A DNA stretch of 64,000 nt, taken from an uncultured Myxococcales bacterium. GTDB taxonomy: Bacteria; Myxococcota_A; UBA9042; DTJE01. This document shows positions 27,682 through 36,875 of the stretch, piece after piece. The stretch spans positions 25,951 to 89,950 of the forward strand of contig CAIOFV010000065.1 of NCBI GenBank assembly GCA_903857665.1. The letters run 5' to 3'. A model generated the notes under the pieces. That model saw only the letters and a list, made by a program, of their open reading frames with translations. It was not told the DNA's origin and made no database searches. Made by a program: the position numbers and the translations under genes. Position 1 is the first letter of the stretch. Each line of letters starts with the position of its first letter.

Positions 27682-27710
27682 TTGCGCCCGGACCCGCATC
27701 GGACTATCGT
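27682..27710 (+). promoter_or_regulatory. Promoter for a leaderless srkA-like mRNA
   Basis: TTGCGC (27682-27687) and TATCGT (27705-27710) are 17 bp apart. The -10 box ends only six bases before the ATG at 27717, so transcription should begin at or next to the A of the start codon. No ribosome site is present in GCACCC, which agrees with a leaderless message. Confidence 0.5.
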
Positions 27711-27716
27711 GCACCC

Positions 27717-28862
27717 ATGGAAAGCCGCATCACGGACCTCTTCCTTTCCCTGACCCCCGAACGGGTGCTGGACGCCGTCGAAGCGGCGGGCCTGGACTGC
27801 GCGCCGGTGTGCCACCCTTTGAATTCCTTCGAGAATCGCGTCTACGACGTCCTGCTGCGTGACGGCAGTCGCATCGTCGCCAAGTTCTACCGGCCGGGCC
27901 GCTGGTCGCAGGCCCAGATCCAGGAAGAACACGCCTTCATGGCGGAACTGGTCGAGGACGAGGTGCCGATCTGCGGGTTGCGGCCCTTCCCGGACGGCAC
28001 CACGCTGAAGCGCATCGACGACGTCTGGTACTGCCTGTACGACCGCTTCGGCGGCCGCGCGCCCGAGGACCTCGACGACGAAACGGTCGAGCGCCTGGGC
28101 ATGATGGCGGCCCGCATCCACAACGTCGGCGCCCGCCGCGACGCGCCCGCCCGCATCCGTATCACCGCCGACACGTACATCCGCGACGACCTTGCGTGGC
28201 TGGCCCTGAATGACCTGCTGCCCGCGCACCTGCGGGGCCGCTTCACGAAGGCGGCCAACGCCATCGCGGATTTGGCCGATCGCCTGCTGAAGGGCGTGCC
28301 GACCTTCCGCATCCACGGGGACTTCCACGCGGGCAACGTGCTGGTCCGGGACAACCGGTTCCACGTGCTGGACTTCGACGACATGGTGGTCGGCCCGGCG
28401 GTGCAGGACCTGTGGCTGCTGCTGCCCGGTCGCGACCCGCACACGATGCGGCAGCGCGAGGTCTTCCTGGAGGCGTACGAGCAGTTCAGGGCCTTCGACC
28501 GGTCCACGCTGGACCTGGTGGAACCGCTGCGGGGCATGCGTCGCGTGCACTACGCGGCGTGGCTGGCCCGACGCTGGCATGACCCGATCTTCCCGGCCAC
28601 CTGGCCGCAGTTCGGGACCGAGGACTGGTGGACGGCTGAAACGACGGACCTCGAAGACGTGCTGGCCCACGTGACGGAGGGCGGCGTCGCGACCGGGAAC
28701 GGTCCGGACGACTCCGAGGCCCTGACCAACGCGGACCTCTTCTGGGACTGGGACGGGGCGCCCCAGTCCGTGGAAACGGCCGAGGTCCAGCCGGACTCGG
28801 CCGCCCCGTCGTTCGGCGGATCGACGTCCGACGGGACGACCTCGGACGAGGGCTTGCCCTGA
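27717..28862 (+). CDS. srkA: SrkA/YihE-type stress response kinase
   Basis: This kinase of 381 residues belongs to the SrkA (YihE, RdoA) family, which in E. coli is a Ser/Thr kinase that protects cells from stress-induced death. SFENRVYDVLLRDG and IVAKFYRPGRWS carry the nucleotide-binding strand and Lys. HGDFHAGNVL is the catalytic loop and VLDFDDMVVGP the metal-binding Asp motif. MazF-linked functions of the family are known only in enterics. The last 50 residues are an acidic, Ser/Thr-rich tail absent from the usual 328-residue proteins. No ribosome site is seen; see the promoter just upstream. The RNA methyltransferase follows after 34 bases. Confidence 0.9.
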   Translation: MESRITDLFLSLTPERVLDAVEAAGLDCAPVCHPLNSFENRVYDVLLRDGSRIVAKFYRPGRWSQAQIQEEHAFMAELVEDEVPICGLRPFPDGTTLKRIDDVWYCLYDRFGGRAPEDLDDETVERLGMMAARIHNVGARRDAPARIRITADTYIRDDLAWLALNDLLPAHLRGRFTKAANAIADLADRLLKGVPTFRIHGDFHAGNVLVRDNRFHVLDFDDMVVGPAVQDLWLLLPGRDPHTMRQREVFLEAYEQFRAFDRSTLDLVEPLRGMRRVHYAAWLARRWHDPIFPATWPQFGTEDWWTAETTDLEDVLAHVTEGGVATGNGPDDSEALTNADLFWDWDGAPQSVETAEVQPDSAAPSFGGSTSDGTTSDEGLP

Positions 28863-28896
28863 CGCTCGCCCCCCCCAACACGAAGGCAACACCTTG

Positions 28897-30075
28897 ATGG
28901 ATTTCCACCTGTACGCCACCTGCCCCGACGAGATCGTCCCGACCCTCGTCGCGGAGATCGCCGAACTGGGCGGCACCGACATCCGGTCCGCCTACAAGGC
29001 CGTCCACTTCCACGCGACGAAGGAGGTCTACTACGCGGCGCATCGCCAGTTGCGCACCGCCAGCCGGCTGCTGCGCGTGGTCCGCGAAGCCGCCGCAGGC
29101 TCGTCGCAGATGCTGTACGACCAGGCCAGCCGCATCGCCTGGCCCGACCTGTTCGACACGACCCGTACCTTCGCCATCGACGCCATCGCCGCCGACGGCA
29201 AGGAATCGGCGCTTTCGGCATCGGACATCACGCGCCGGGTCCGCGAGGGCGTCGTGCAGTCGTTCACGCGACGCCAGTTGAAGGCGCCTCGGGTCGATGC
29301 CGAGGCCCCCCGGGTGACGATCGTCGCCTATGTCCAGAAGGGCCGCTGCACGTTCGCGATCGATTCCACCGGCAAGAGCATGGACAAGCGCGGGTACCGT
29401 CTGGAGGGCCACCCCGCTCCCCTGAAGGAAACGCTGGCCGCCGCGATCCTGCGCATGCTGGAGTACGACGGCACCCGGCCGCTGCTGGACCCCATGTGCG
29501 GCAGCGGCACGTTTCCGATCGAGGCCGCGATGATCGCGCTGCACAAGGCGCCGCTGATCCACCGGGGCAAGGGCGAGTTCGGCATCGAATGGCTGTCGGA
29601 TTTCGATCGTGAACTGTGGCGGGCCACCGAGGAGCGCCAGCGAACCGAGCGCGTGCCCGCAACGCCGGCGCCCATCTTCGCGTCGGACATCGACCCGAAG
29701 TTCGTGGACCTGTCCCGCAGGGATGCACTGCGCGCCCGCGTCGAGCGCGACATCCAGTTCTCGGTGCAGTCGTTCCTGGACCAGCGGGCCCCGGCGGCGA
29801 GCGGCCTGCTGGTGGCGAACCTGCCCTACGGCACGCGCATCGGCGGCACCCCCGACGACGTGAAGCAGTTGTACAGCGACATCGGCGACACCCTGAAGCG
29901 CCACTTCCAGGGATGGACGGCGGCCCTCCTGGTCGCGCAGGATTCCCCGCACAAGTTCGTCGGGCTCAAGCCGAACCGCAAGATCGCCCTGATGAACGGC
30001 ACGATCCCGGCGTGGCTGCTGGTGTACGAGATCCGGGCGTGGCGCCCGAAGGTCGCCGAGCCCCAGGAAGCGTGA
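28897..30075 (+). CDS. THUMP-domain RNA methyltransferase, RlmL-like
   Basis: This protein of 392 residues has an N-terminal ferredoxin-like/THUMP region (FHLYATCPDEIVPTLVAEI) and a UPF0020 methyltransferase domain. The SAM site is LLDPMCGSGTFPIEAAMIAL, and motif IV is NLPYGTRIGG in place of the common NPPYGxR. Relatives methylate guanine N2 in 23S rRNA (RlmL N-terminal half) or tRNA. The track-like start TTG at 28894 is followed directly by ATG at 28897. I choose the ATG, with GAAGG ten bases upstream. The gene is in the same direction as the kinase. It ends 3 bases from the convergent YaiI gene. Confidence 0.9.
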   Translation: MDFHLYATCPDEIVPTLVAEIAELGGTDIRSAYKAVHFHATKEVYYAAHRQLRTASRLLRVVREAAAGSSQMLYDQASRIAWPDLFDTTRTFAIDAIAADGKESALSASDITRRVREGVVQSFTRRQLKAPRVDAEAPRVTIVAYVQKGRCTFAIDSTGKSMDKRGYRLEGHPAPLKETLAAAILRMLEYDGTRPLLDPMCGSGTFPIEAAMIALHKAPLIHRGKGEFGIEWLSDFDRELWRATEERQRTERVPATPAPIFASDIDPKFVDLSRRDALRARVERDIQFSVQSFLDQRAPAASGLLVANLPYGTRIGGTPDDVKQLYSDIGDTLKRHFQGWTAALLVAQDSPHKFVGLKPNRKIALMNGTIPAWLLVYEIRAWRPKVAEPQEA

Positions 30076-30078
30076 CGA

Positions 30079-30591
30079 TCAACGGCTTCCCGATTCGGGG
30101 TCCACGACCGTCACGTGCCGTGCCGTCACGCCCACGCCATCCCGCAACTGCCGCGTCAGCACCCGGTCCAGCGCCGATGCGAACGCCTGCCGATCCTTCG
30201 GCGAATACGGCCGCGGGCCGCCCGTTTCGACCCCCGAGGAACGCAGGCCGTCCATGAAGTCCCGCACCGACAGGCGCTCGGCGATGTTGGCCTCGCCGTA
30301 CTCGCGGCCTCGCGGGTCGATCACGATCACCTGACGCCCGACCAGGATCGCGGCCAGCGGGATGTCGGCCGTGACCGCCACGTCGCCGGCGACCGCGCGC
30401 TCGGCGATGTGTCGGTCCGCCACGTCGGGCCCGCCCTCCACCACCACGGCGCGCACGGTCGGATGATGCCGGGGCACGGCCAGGTGCTGGTTCGCCACCA
30501 GCACCGTCTGCAGCCCCAGGCGCTTCGCGGCCCGGAACACGATGTCCTTCGCGTCCCGGGGCGCGGCGTCCGCGTCGATCCACAGCGTCAT
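30079..30591 (-). CDS. YaiI/YqxD family protein (UPF0178)
   Basis: This small protein of 170 residues has the N-terminal [14 protein letters not shown] of the DUF188/UPF0178 family, which has a PIN-like fold with conserved Asp residues. [11 protein letters not shown] and [14 protein letters not shown] are further family blocks. The biochemical role is not established; a nuclease role is possible by fold. GAGGTG precedes the ATG at 30591. The stop is 3 bases from that of the convergent methyltransferase gene. Confidence 0.9.
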   Translation of the reverse strand: MTLWIDADAAPRDAKDIVFRAAKRLGLQTVLVANQHLAVPRHHPTVRAVVVEGGPDVADRHIAERAVAGDVAVTADIPLAAILVGRQVIVIDPRGREYGEANIAERLSVRDFMDGLRSSGVETGGPRPYSPKDRQAFASALDRVLTRQLRDGVGVTARHVTVVDPESGSR

Positions 30592-30668
30592 GCGCACCTC
30601 GTCCTGCGTGACTCTATCCGACCGACGCGGTTTCGTCGCCCCGGACCTCGCCCCCCCCATTTGCACCC

Positions 30669-30697
30669 TTGTCGCCCGTTGCGGCCCCCGCTAGACT
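30669..30697 (+). promoter_or_regulatory. Sigma-70-like promoter of the rubrerythrin gene
   Basis: TTGTCG (30669-30674) and TAGACT (30692-30697) are 17 bp apart, with the -10 box 38 bases before the ATG at 30736. No clear operator palindrome for a peroxide regulator is seen. Confidence 0.5.
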
Positions 30698-30735
30698 CCG
30701 GCCATCGGCGCCCTTCCCTACTCCGGAGGAATGTC

Positions 30736-31302
30736 ATGGAATTCAAGGGATCCCGTACCGAGCTGAACCTGCTGGCGTCCTTCGCCGGCGAGTCCCAGGC
30801 CCGCAACCGCTACACCTACTTCGCGTCCAAGGCGCGCAAGGAGGGATTCGTCCGGATCGCACAGGTCTTCGAGGAAACCGCGGACCAGGAAAAGGAGCAC
30901 GCGAAGCGTTTCTTCAGCCAACTGAAGGGCGGCGACGTCGAATTGACGGCGACGTTCCCGGCCGGCGTCGTCGGCACCACGGAAGAAAACCTGTGCGCCG
31001 CCGCGGCCGGCGAGAACCACGAGTGGACGTCGATGTACCCCGAGTTCGCCCGCATCGCCCGCGAGGAAGGGTTCACGGCGGCGGCGTTCATCTGGGAAGC
31101 GATCACGGTGGCCGAAAGGAACCACGAGCGGCGCTATCTGAAACTGCTCGACGAGGTCACCCGGAAGCAGGTATTCCACAAGGACGCGCCCACCACGTGG
31201 CGCTGCCTGAATTGCGGGTACGTGCACGAAGGGCCCGACGCCCCGGCGGCCTGCCCCGCGTGCGCCCATCCGCAGGCGTACTTCGAGGTGAACCGGTTCT
31301 AG
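30736..31302 (+). CDS. rbr: Rubrerythrin
   Basis: The product of 188 residues combines a ferritin-like four-helix di-iron domain with a C-terminal rubredoxin domain. Iron ligands are in SFAGESQARNRY, ADQEKEHAKRF and AITVAERNHERRY (the ExxH motifs). The rubredoxin Cys are in CLNCGYVHEG and CPACAHPQAYFE. Rubrerythrin reduces hydrogen peroxide in the cytoplasm, mainly in anaerobes and microaerophiles. CGGAGGA is well placed for the ATG at 30736; a nearer ATG at 30731 is out of frame. It is alone, with its own promoter. Confidence 0.96.
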   Translation: MEFKGSRTELNLLASFAGESQARNRYTYFASKARKEGFVRIAQVFEETADQEKEHAKRFFSQLKGGDVELTATFPAGVVGTTEENLCAAAAGENHEWTSMYPEFARIAREEGFTAAAFIWEAITVAERNHERRYLKLLDEVTRKQVFHKDAPTTWRCLNCGYVHEGPDAPAACPACAHPQAYFEVNRF

Positions 31303-31341
31303 GGTCCGTCGCCGCCCGCCGCCGCGCTCCTCGTCGATGCG

Positions 31342-32889
31342 TCACCCGCCCGCACAGGACGCCAGCACCGTCGTCGCGACGTCCCGCACCTTCTGCAGGA
31401 ACTGCAGCAGGGGCGCCGGCATCGCGCTGCCCATCAGCGACTCGTCGCACCAGGCGGTACCGGCGTGGACCGTGCCTCCCTCCGCCAGGACCACCGTCAC
31501 GGCAAGGTCGTAGGTGAACTGGTCGCAGCAGCAGGACGGGTTCTGGGGCGACACGTAGGTCGCCGGCACGGTCGCCCAATCGACGGCCCGGGCGGCGGCC
31601 TGCAGGTCCAGGTACTGCGAGGGCGTCAGGCAGGCCGTGCACGCGGTTCCCCCGGGAGGGGTCACCTTCAGCACCCCCCCGGCCAGCACCACGTCGTTGT
31701 CGCCCAGGCCCGTGAAGCCGCCGCCCGATTCCAGGTCGAAGGACAGGCCGGCGAAGGCCCCGGGGTCGGTCCCGCACTCCTTCGGCGGCTGGCACCGGCC
31801 GGGCTGGGTCCCGACCTTGCACTGCTCGCCGCAGCCGCAGAAGGTGGCCCCCACGCACGCCTGGGGCGGCAGGCAGTCCTTGTCGCTGTGGCACTGGCCC
31901 GCCTCCAGGGCGGCGACGCAGGTGCCGGTCTGGTCCAGGCACGATTGGCCGGCGTCGCAGTCGGCCGCGTCGGCGCAGCACCCGGCGGGCAGCTTCTTCC
32001 GGCACGCGCCCGGAACGCCGCACCCGACGTGAAGGGCCGGCATGTCGCAGGGGCACGGCGTGGCGCCCGCGCAGACCTCGTCGGCGGCACATTCGGTGGA
32101 CGTCCAGCACCGCCCCGGGTCCTTCTTCGGCTTGCACGCGAACGGCTCGTTGGTGTCGGCCGTGGGGTTCAGGTCCACGCAGTCCTCGCCGGCGCCGCAG
32201 TCCGCCACCGTGTCGCAGCAGCCCGCCGCCAGCGTGCACGTGCCGGGCACGTCCGCAGAATCGCACATCGCGCCGCACGGGCACACCGATGCGCCCGAGC
32301 ACTGCTGCCAGGGGCCGCACTGGGCGAGGGTCCAGCACCAGCCGTCGAGGGGCGGTTCCTTGCACCGGCTGACCGGCCCGTCGAAGAGGTCGGAACCGCA
32401 TACCAGGCCCTGGGCGCAGTCCAGGGTCGTCCTGCAGCAGTCGGCGGCCACCGCCAGGCAATCCCCTTCGACGGGGATGCTGTTCATCATGCAGTTGGTG
32501 ACGTGCTCGCCCAGGCAGCGTTGTCCCTCGGCGCAGTCGGCGTCATGGAAGCACTTGCCCGCGGCGGGAGCAGGCCAGCAGGTCCCCGGGGCGCCGTACT
32601 CGAGTCCCAGGCACACCGCGCCAACGGCGCATTTCGTGGCGTCCTCGCAGCACCCCGAGGGCCCCTGGATCTCGCCGGGCAGATCGCCAGGGCCGGGGTC
32701 GCCGACTGCATCGACGGCCGTGTCGCGCGGTGCATCGACCCACGTTTCGGTCCCGTCATCCCTCCCGGGATCCGACACGGCGTCCGCGGAGGGTTGCAGG
32801 TCCGACGAGGCCTTCAACGGCTCGCACGCCACCCACGCCAGCGCCACCGCGAGAACCAGCAGCGTTCCCGGCCCGCAGCCCTTTCGCAT
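31342..32889 (-). CDS. Cys-rich secreted lipoprotein
   Basis: The product of 515 residues begins with a signal ending AWVAC (likely lipidated Cys22; Trp at -3 is unusual). An Asp-rich linker of about 55 residues follows, then more than 300 residues with Cys modules of the type CCxxxxDCxxGxxC and CPCGxxC. The C-terminal 130 residues have few Cys and look like a compact domain (GLSFDLESGGGFTGLGDND, then YDLAVTVVLAEGGTVHAG). Function is unknown. GGGAGG precedes the ATG. It stands alone, in the reverse direction to rubrerythrin. Confidence 0.84.
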   Translation of the reverse strand: MRKGCGPGTLLVLAVALAWVACEPLKASSDLQPSADAVSDPGRDDGTETWVDAPRDTAVDAVGDPGPGDLPGEIQGPSGCCEDATKCAVGAVCLGLEYGAPGTCWPAPAAGKCFHDADCAEGQRCLGEHVTNCMMNSIPVEGDCLAVAADCCRTTLDCAQGLVCGSDLFDGPVSRCKEPPLDGWCWTLAQCGPWQQCSGASVCPCGAMCDSADVPGTCTLAAGCCDTVADCGAGEDCVDLNPTADTNEPFACKPKKDPGRCWTSTECAADEVCAGATPCPCDMPALHVGCGVPGACRKKLPAGCCADAADCDAGQSCLDQTGTCVAALEAGQCHSDKDCLPPQACVGATFCGCGEQCKVGTQPGRCQPPKECGTDPGAFAGLSFDLESGGGFTGLGDNDVVLAGGVLKVTPPGGTACTACLTPSQYLDLQAAARAVDWATVPATYVSPQNPSCCCDQFTYDLAVTVVLAEGGTVHAGTAWCDESLMGSAMPAPLLQFLQKVRDVATTVLASCAGG

Positions 32890-33004
32890 GGCCCCTCCCG
32901 ACGGTTCGTGCCTGACGCGATCAGTCTATCACTCCAACCGATGGCGCGCGCCTGGCGTGTCGTGCAGGGGAAAGCAGCAGCCTGGATGGGGGGACGCCCT
33001 GGAC

Positions 33005-34243
33005 CTACCCTCCGAACTCCTTCTTGACCAGCGCGAAGCAGTCGTCGGCGACGTCCAGCGTCTTCTGGATGTCCGCCTCGGTGTGCGAGCGCATGATGAA
33101 CCAGTTGTGGTGCGGATGCAGCAGCACGCCGCGCTTCGCCGCGCCACCTCCGAACACCTGGCTGCGTCGGAAGTTCGTTTCGTTCGTGAAGGTCATGTAG
33201 GGCAGCGTGGGCGGGCCGCTGATCGTGACCTGCAGGCCCCGGTCCTCGGCCGCCTTCTTCAGTCCCTTCTGCAGCAGGGTGCCCATCTTCATCATGTGGG
33301 TCAGCGTTTCAGGCTTCTTCAGTTCGTCCAGGCAGGCCAGCGACGCGGCCTGCTCGACCGCGGACGTGTAGTACGTGCCCGTGAAGAACACCTTCGACGC
33401 GGCGGGCTTGTACTTGTTGGTGCCGCAGGCCGCCGAGATCGCGTAGCCGTTCGCCATGGCCTTGCAGTAGCAGGTCATGTCGGGCTTGAAGTCGAAGTAC
33501 TCGTGGGACCCCTTGATGTCCAGCCGGAAGCCCGCACGCACGTCGTCCAGGATCAGCGCGGCCTCGTACTTGTCGCAGATGCGCCGCAGATCCTGCAGGA
33601 AGCCCGGCTTCGGCATCACCTGGTCCGCGAAGGCCGGGTGGTGGTACGGCGTGATGATGACGCCCGCCACGTCGCCCGGATACTTCTTGAAGATGTCTTC
33701 CACGCTGGTCGCGTCGTTCCAGATGAAGTCCAGCACGTGCTCGAAATCGCTTTCGATGATGCCGCCCAGGCCGTGCCGGCACCACGACTGGCTGCCGTGG
33801 TAGGCGCCGTGGGCCTTCAGGATCTTGCGACGCTGGGTGTGCTCGCGCGCCGTCTGGACCGCATACGCCGTCACGTCCGAGCCGTTCTTGCCGAACGCGC
33901 ACCAGTCGATCAGCGGGATCATGCCGACCAGCTTTTCGGCCAGTTCGACCGCGACGGGCGTCGGGTGGTTGAACGCCGTGCCCAGCTTGCGCTGCACGTC
34001 CGCCGCCGCATCGACGACCGGGTCGTTGTACCCCAGCACGATCGGCCCGTACCCGGCCAGGTAGTCGATGTACTCGTTGCCGTCCGGGTCCCAGTACCGG
34101 CATCCCTCGCCCCTCACGGCGTAGTACGGGAACGAGCCCGGGACCGCGAAGGCCGGGTTCTTGTTGCCCGAGATGCCCGACGGGATGACCGCCGTCGCGC
34201 GCTGGAACAGTTCATTCGACTTGTCGAACTTGTAGAGAGCCAT
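33005..34243 (-). CDS. Class III aminotransferase, GSA-aminomutase-like
   Basis: This PLP enzyme of 412 residues is related to glutamate-1-semialdehyde aminomutase. RGEGCRYWDPDGNEYIDYLAGYG and the cofactor Asp in LILDDVRAGFR are clear. The Schiff-base Lys is Lys261 in CYCKAMANGY. The usual HemL context is GKIIGGG, so this is a relative with another job, not a sure HemL. It is the last gene of a five-gene operon with a split transketolase and two SCP2-like proteins. It might transaminate a sugar or keto compound made by the transketolase; that is inference. GGAGGCGGAT precedes the ATG. Confidence 0.88.
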   Translation of the reverse strand: MALYKFDKSNELFQRATAVIPSGISGNKNPAFAVPGSFPYYAVRGEGCRYWDPDGNEYIDYLAGYGPIVLGYNDPVVDAAADVQRKLGTAFNHPTPVAVELAEKLVGMIPLIDWCAFGKNGSDVTAYAVQTAREHTQRRKILKAHGAYHGSQSWCRHGLGGIIESDFEHVLDFIWNDATSVEDIFKKYPGDVAGVIITPYHHPAFADQVMPKPGFLQDLRRICDKYEAALILDDVRAGFRLDIKGSHEYFDFKPDMTCYCKAMANGYAISAACGTNKYKPAASKVFFTGTYYTSAVEQAASLACLDELKKPETLTHMMKMGTLLQKGLKKAAEDRGLQVTISGPPTLPYMTFTNETNFRRSQVFGGGAAKRGVLLHPHHNWFIMRSHTEADIQKTLDVADDCFALVKKEFGG

Positions 34244-34259
34244 ATCCGCCTCCGATGGG

Positions 34260-35063
34260 CTACTTCAGGTACAGCCCCACGCGATCGAACAGGTTGAAGT
34301 ACTCGTCCACCAGCGCCAGGGAACCCGACGCCCGGATATCGCCGCTGCCGTTCGCGGCGAACGTGTCCACCGTACCCTGGATCAGGCCCAGGGCCAGGCC
34401 CATGTTCTTGATCGTGACGGTCGTGGACGGGTCGGCCAACCCGCCGGCGCCCGCCTCGATCACGCCATGGTCGATCTTCACGTGCGCCTTCGGACCGCCG
34501 ATGACCTCGAACATCACCGTTCCGCTGGGCAGATCGTGGGCGATGCGAACGACCTTCGGGTCGTAGTCCACCAGGTCCCGGGTGGCCATCATGCCCACCA
34601 GCAGCGACAGTTCCACGTGCTTGGCCAGGAAGGCCGGGTCGTCCAGCATGCCGGCGGGCGGCTTCAGGAAGACCGTCAGCCGGTCGGTCAACTTCGGCAG
34701 CAACTGCAGGGCCTTCAGGTGGAACGGGAAGGCGCGGAACGGGATCGGGGTGACCTTCTCGCCGTCGAACATGCGGTTCAGCGCATCGCACGACGGGAAG
34801 AACAGGCCCACGTTGCCGCATCCCTCGCGAGACAGCGTGACCTTCCCGTCATCGAAGGCGAGGACCGCGCGCGGGCCGTCGAAGACCCGGAATTCCAGCG
34901 CTACCTTGCCCATCTGGCGGGCCGTGGCCGCGGCCTCCTCGTCCAGTCGTACCAGGTGCGGAATGGCACCGAGCACCGCGTGGAGGTGCATCCCGGCGCG
35001 GACGCGATCCCGCACCGACGGTGAGGTGTACAACCCCAACCGGGTGAGCAACGGCGTGAACAT
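34260..35063 (-). CDS. SCP2-like sterol/lipid carrier protein B
   Basis: This protein of 267 residues has a C-terminal half that matches SCP2-type lipid-binding domains: VMFEVIGGPKAHVKIDHG, then TTVTIKNMGLALGLIQG and ASGSLALVDEYFNLF. The N-terminal half (VALEFRVFDGPRAVLAFDDG) is also beta-rich and may be a second, diverged copy. There is no signal peptide, so it is cytoplasmic. AGGAGGAAGTC precedes the ATG. It is separated by 13 bases from the related gene upstream and by 16 from the aminotransferase. The bound ligand is unknown. Confidence 0.75.
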   Translation of the reverse strand: MFTPLLTRLGLYTSPSVRDRVRAGMHLHAVLGAIPHLVRLDEEAAATARQMGKVALEFRVFDGPRAVLAFDDGKVTLSREGCGNVGLFFPSCDALNRMFDGEKVTPIPFRAFPFHLKALQLLPKLTDRLTVFLKPPAGMLDDPAFLAKHVELSLLVGMMATRDLVDYDPKVVRIAHDLPSGTVMFEVIGGPKAHVKIDHGVIEAGAGGLADPSTTVTIKNMGLALGLIQGTVDTFAANGSGDIRASGSLALVDEYFNLFDRVGLYLK

Positions 35064-35076
35064 GACTTCCTCCTGC

Positions 35077-35847
35077 CTAGCCCATGGTCAAGGAATCGAG
35101 GTGCTGCATGAACAGCCCGACGTCCTTGCTCCCTTCCATCGCGCCCTCGACCGTCAGGTACCCGTTCTTGACCGCTTCCACCGTGCCGACCCGCTGGGTC
35201 AGCACCTCGAAGGCCGCGGACACGTCCTTGAAGATCATGTGGACGTAGGGACGCCGGCGGGCGTAGGTCCCCAGGCCGGCCTTGGACTTGCCCGCCTTGA
35301 CGCGCAGGTAGCACGCGGGCCCGCCCCGCACCGTGAACTGGAACACGCGGTCGGGGCTCTTCTTCGCGTAGCCGCCCAGCACCTCGTCGCCGCCCTTGAC
35401 CAGTTGCGACAGGCCAGACGCGATCATCTGCATCAGCATGCGGACCTTCAGCGCCTTGCCTTCCAGGTCCTCCGGCATCGCGGTCGGCATCAGGATCTTC
35501 AGTTTCAACATGAACGGCAGGAAGCGCACCAGCGTGGGCAGGCCCCGGATGCCGTGGATCCCCGGCAGCGCCATGCCCCCCGCGAAGAACGTGTTCAGTT
35601 CCTTCAGCGTCTTGAACGTCAGCGTGATCGAAGGTTCCGGATGCTTGCCGGGCTTGACCTCGATCCCCTCCTCCGTCATGCCGACCCAGGCGCCCTGCTC
35701 GCTGTCGCGCGCCGCGAACTGCAGCACGCCGTTCGCGCGACGCAGCAGGTGCCGGTACTGTGGACGTTCCGCCAGCACCACCTTCACGAGAGGCAGCGCG
35801 GAACGCAGGAAGACTCGCGCCTTCAGTTCCTCTCGGGCATCAGCCAT
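35077..35847 (-). CDS. SCP2-like sterol/lipid carrier protein A
   Basis: This protein of 256 residues is of SCP2-like type. The first half has EPSITLTFKTLKELNTFFAGG, the usual SCP2 pattern of strands followed by a helix. The second half repeats the theme with RVFQFTVRGGPACYLRVKAG and GYLTVEGAMEGSKDVGLF. Its ATG shares one base with the stop of the transketolase C-terminal gene (TGATG), so translation is coupled. The frame stays open far upstream, but only this part fits a protein family. Together with the next gene it makes a pair of carriers inside a sugar-metabolism operon. Confidence 0.76.
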   Translation of the reverse strand: MADAREELKARVFLRSALPLVKVVLAERPQYRHLLRRANGVLQFAARDSEQGAWVGMTEEGIEVKPGKHPEPSITLTFKTLKELNTFFAGGMALPGIHGIRGLPTLVRFLPFMLKLKILMPTAMPEDLEGKALKVRMLMQMIASGLSQLVKGGDEVLGGYAKKSPDRVFQFTVRGGPACYLRVKAGKSKAGLGTYARRRPYVHMIFKDVSAAFEVLTQRVGTVEAVKNGYLTVEGAMEGSKDVGLFMQHLDSLTMG

Positions 35848-36860
35848 CAGATTTCGTCCTCCCAGTCCTCGTCCTGTTCGAACTCGGCCTTCAGGACCAC
35901 GCCGATGGCGTCCAGGATGCCGTCCGCGTCGATCCCGTAGTGGTGCTGGAGGTCCTCGTAGTAGCCCACCATCGAGAAGCAGTCCTGGTAGCCCAGCTTC
36001 TTGAAGGCGCAGCCCTTGCCGCTGCGGGCGATGACGTCCGCGACCGCGTCGCCCAGCCCGCCGATGACCGTGTGGTCCTCCACCGTGATGATGCGCCGCG
36101 TGTCCAGCAGCGCCTCGCGCACGGCGTCCTCGTCGAGCGGCTTGATGGTGTGCATGTCCAGCACGCGCACCGACACGCCGTTCTGCGACGCGCGCTCGGC
36201 GGCTTCCATCGCCTGCAGCACCGTCACGCCGGTCGCGATGATCGTCAGGTCGCGGCCGTCGCGCAGCTTGATGGCCTTGCCGATCTCGAAGTCGAAATCC
36301 AGCGACTTGTGCATCGGCGGCTCGAAGCCACGGCCGATGCGGATGTACACCGGTCCGGGGTACTCGATCGACGCCGCCACCGCGCGCGCCGTTTCGTAGG
36401 CGTCCGCCGGCGCGATGACCGTCATGCCCGCGAAGGACCGCATGATGGCGATGTCCTCGGTGCAGTGGTGCGTGGTGCCCGCCTGCCCGAAGGAGGTGCC
36501 CGAGTGCGTCGCGATGATCTTGACGTTGCGCTTCTGGTAGCACAGGTCCGTCCGCACGAACTCCGCGGCCCGCATGGACGCGAACGCGGCGAAGGTCGAT
36601 ACGACCGGGATCAGCCCAGCTTCCGTCATGCCCGCCGCGATGGCGATCATGTTCGCTTCGGCGATGCCGACGTTGTAGAAGCGCTCGGGGATCTTTTCCT
36701 CGAACTTGCCGATCTTGGTGGACCGCGCCAGGTCGGCCGTCAGCGCCACGACCCGCTTGTCCTTCAGCCCGATCTGGGTCAGCGTCTCGCCGTAGATTTC
36801 GGCCTGGGTCATGTGATCCGCGTCATCGATGGTCCAGGTCAGTCCCTGCGCCTTTGCCAT
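35847..36860 (-). CDS. Transketolase, C-terminal subunit
   Basis: The product of 337 residues is the pyrimidine-binding plus C-terminal part of transketolase. It has RFYNVGIAEANMIAIAAGMT, where the Glu activates thiamine diphosphate, and THSGTSFGQAGTTHHCTEDIA. VRVLDMHTIKPLDEDAV and VEDHTVIGGLGDAVADV belong to the C-terminal domain. Split transketolases of this kind occur in archaea, actinobacteria and others and work as a two-subunit enzyme. The upstream gene supplies the missing half after a gap of 15 bases. GGAGGCGGAC precedes the ATG at 36860. Confidence 0.94.
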   Translation of the reverse strand: MAKAQGLTWTIDDADHMTQAEIYGETLTQIGLKDKRVVALTADLARSTKIGKFEEKIPERFYNVGIAEANMIAIAAGMTEAGLIPVVSTFAAFASMRAAEFVRTDLCYQKRNVKIIATHSGTSFGQAGTTHHCTEDIAIMRSFAGMTVIAPADAYETARAVAASIEYPGPVYIRIGRGFEPPMHKSLDFDFEIGKAIKLRDGRDLTIIATGVTVLQAMEAAERASQNGVSVRVLDMHTIKPLDEDAVREALLDTRRIITVEDHTVIGGLGDAVADVIARSGKGCAFKKLGYQDCFSMVGYYEDLQHHYGIDADGILDAIGVVLKAEFEQDEDWEDEI

Positions 36861-36875
36861 GTCCGCCTCCTCGCC

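Noticed and set aside
33005..34243. hemL, heme biosynthesis aminomutase
   Set aside because: Same family, but the PLP-lysine context CKAMANG differs from HemL, and the gene is in an operon with transketolase and SCP2-like genes.
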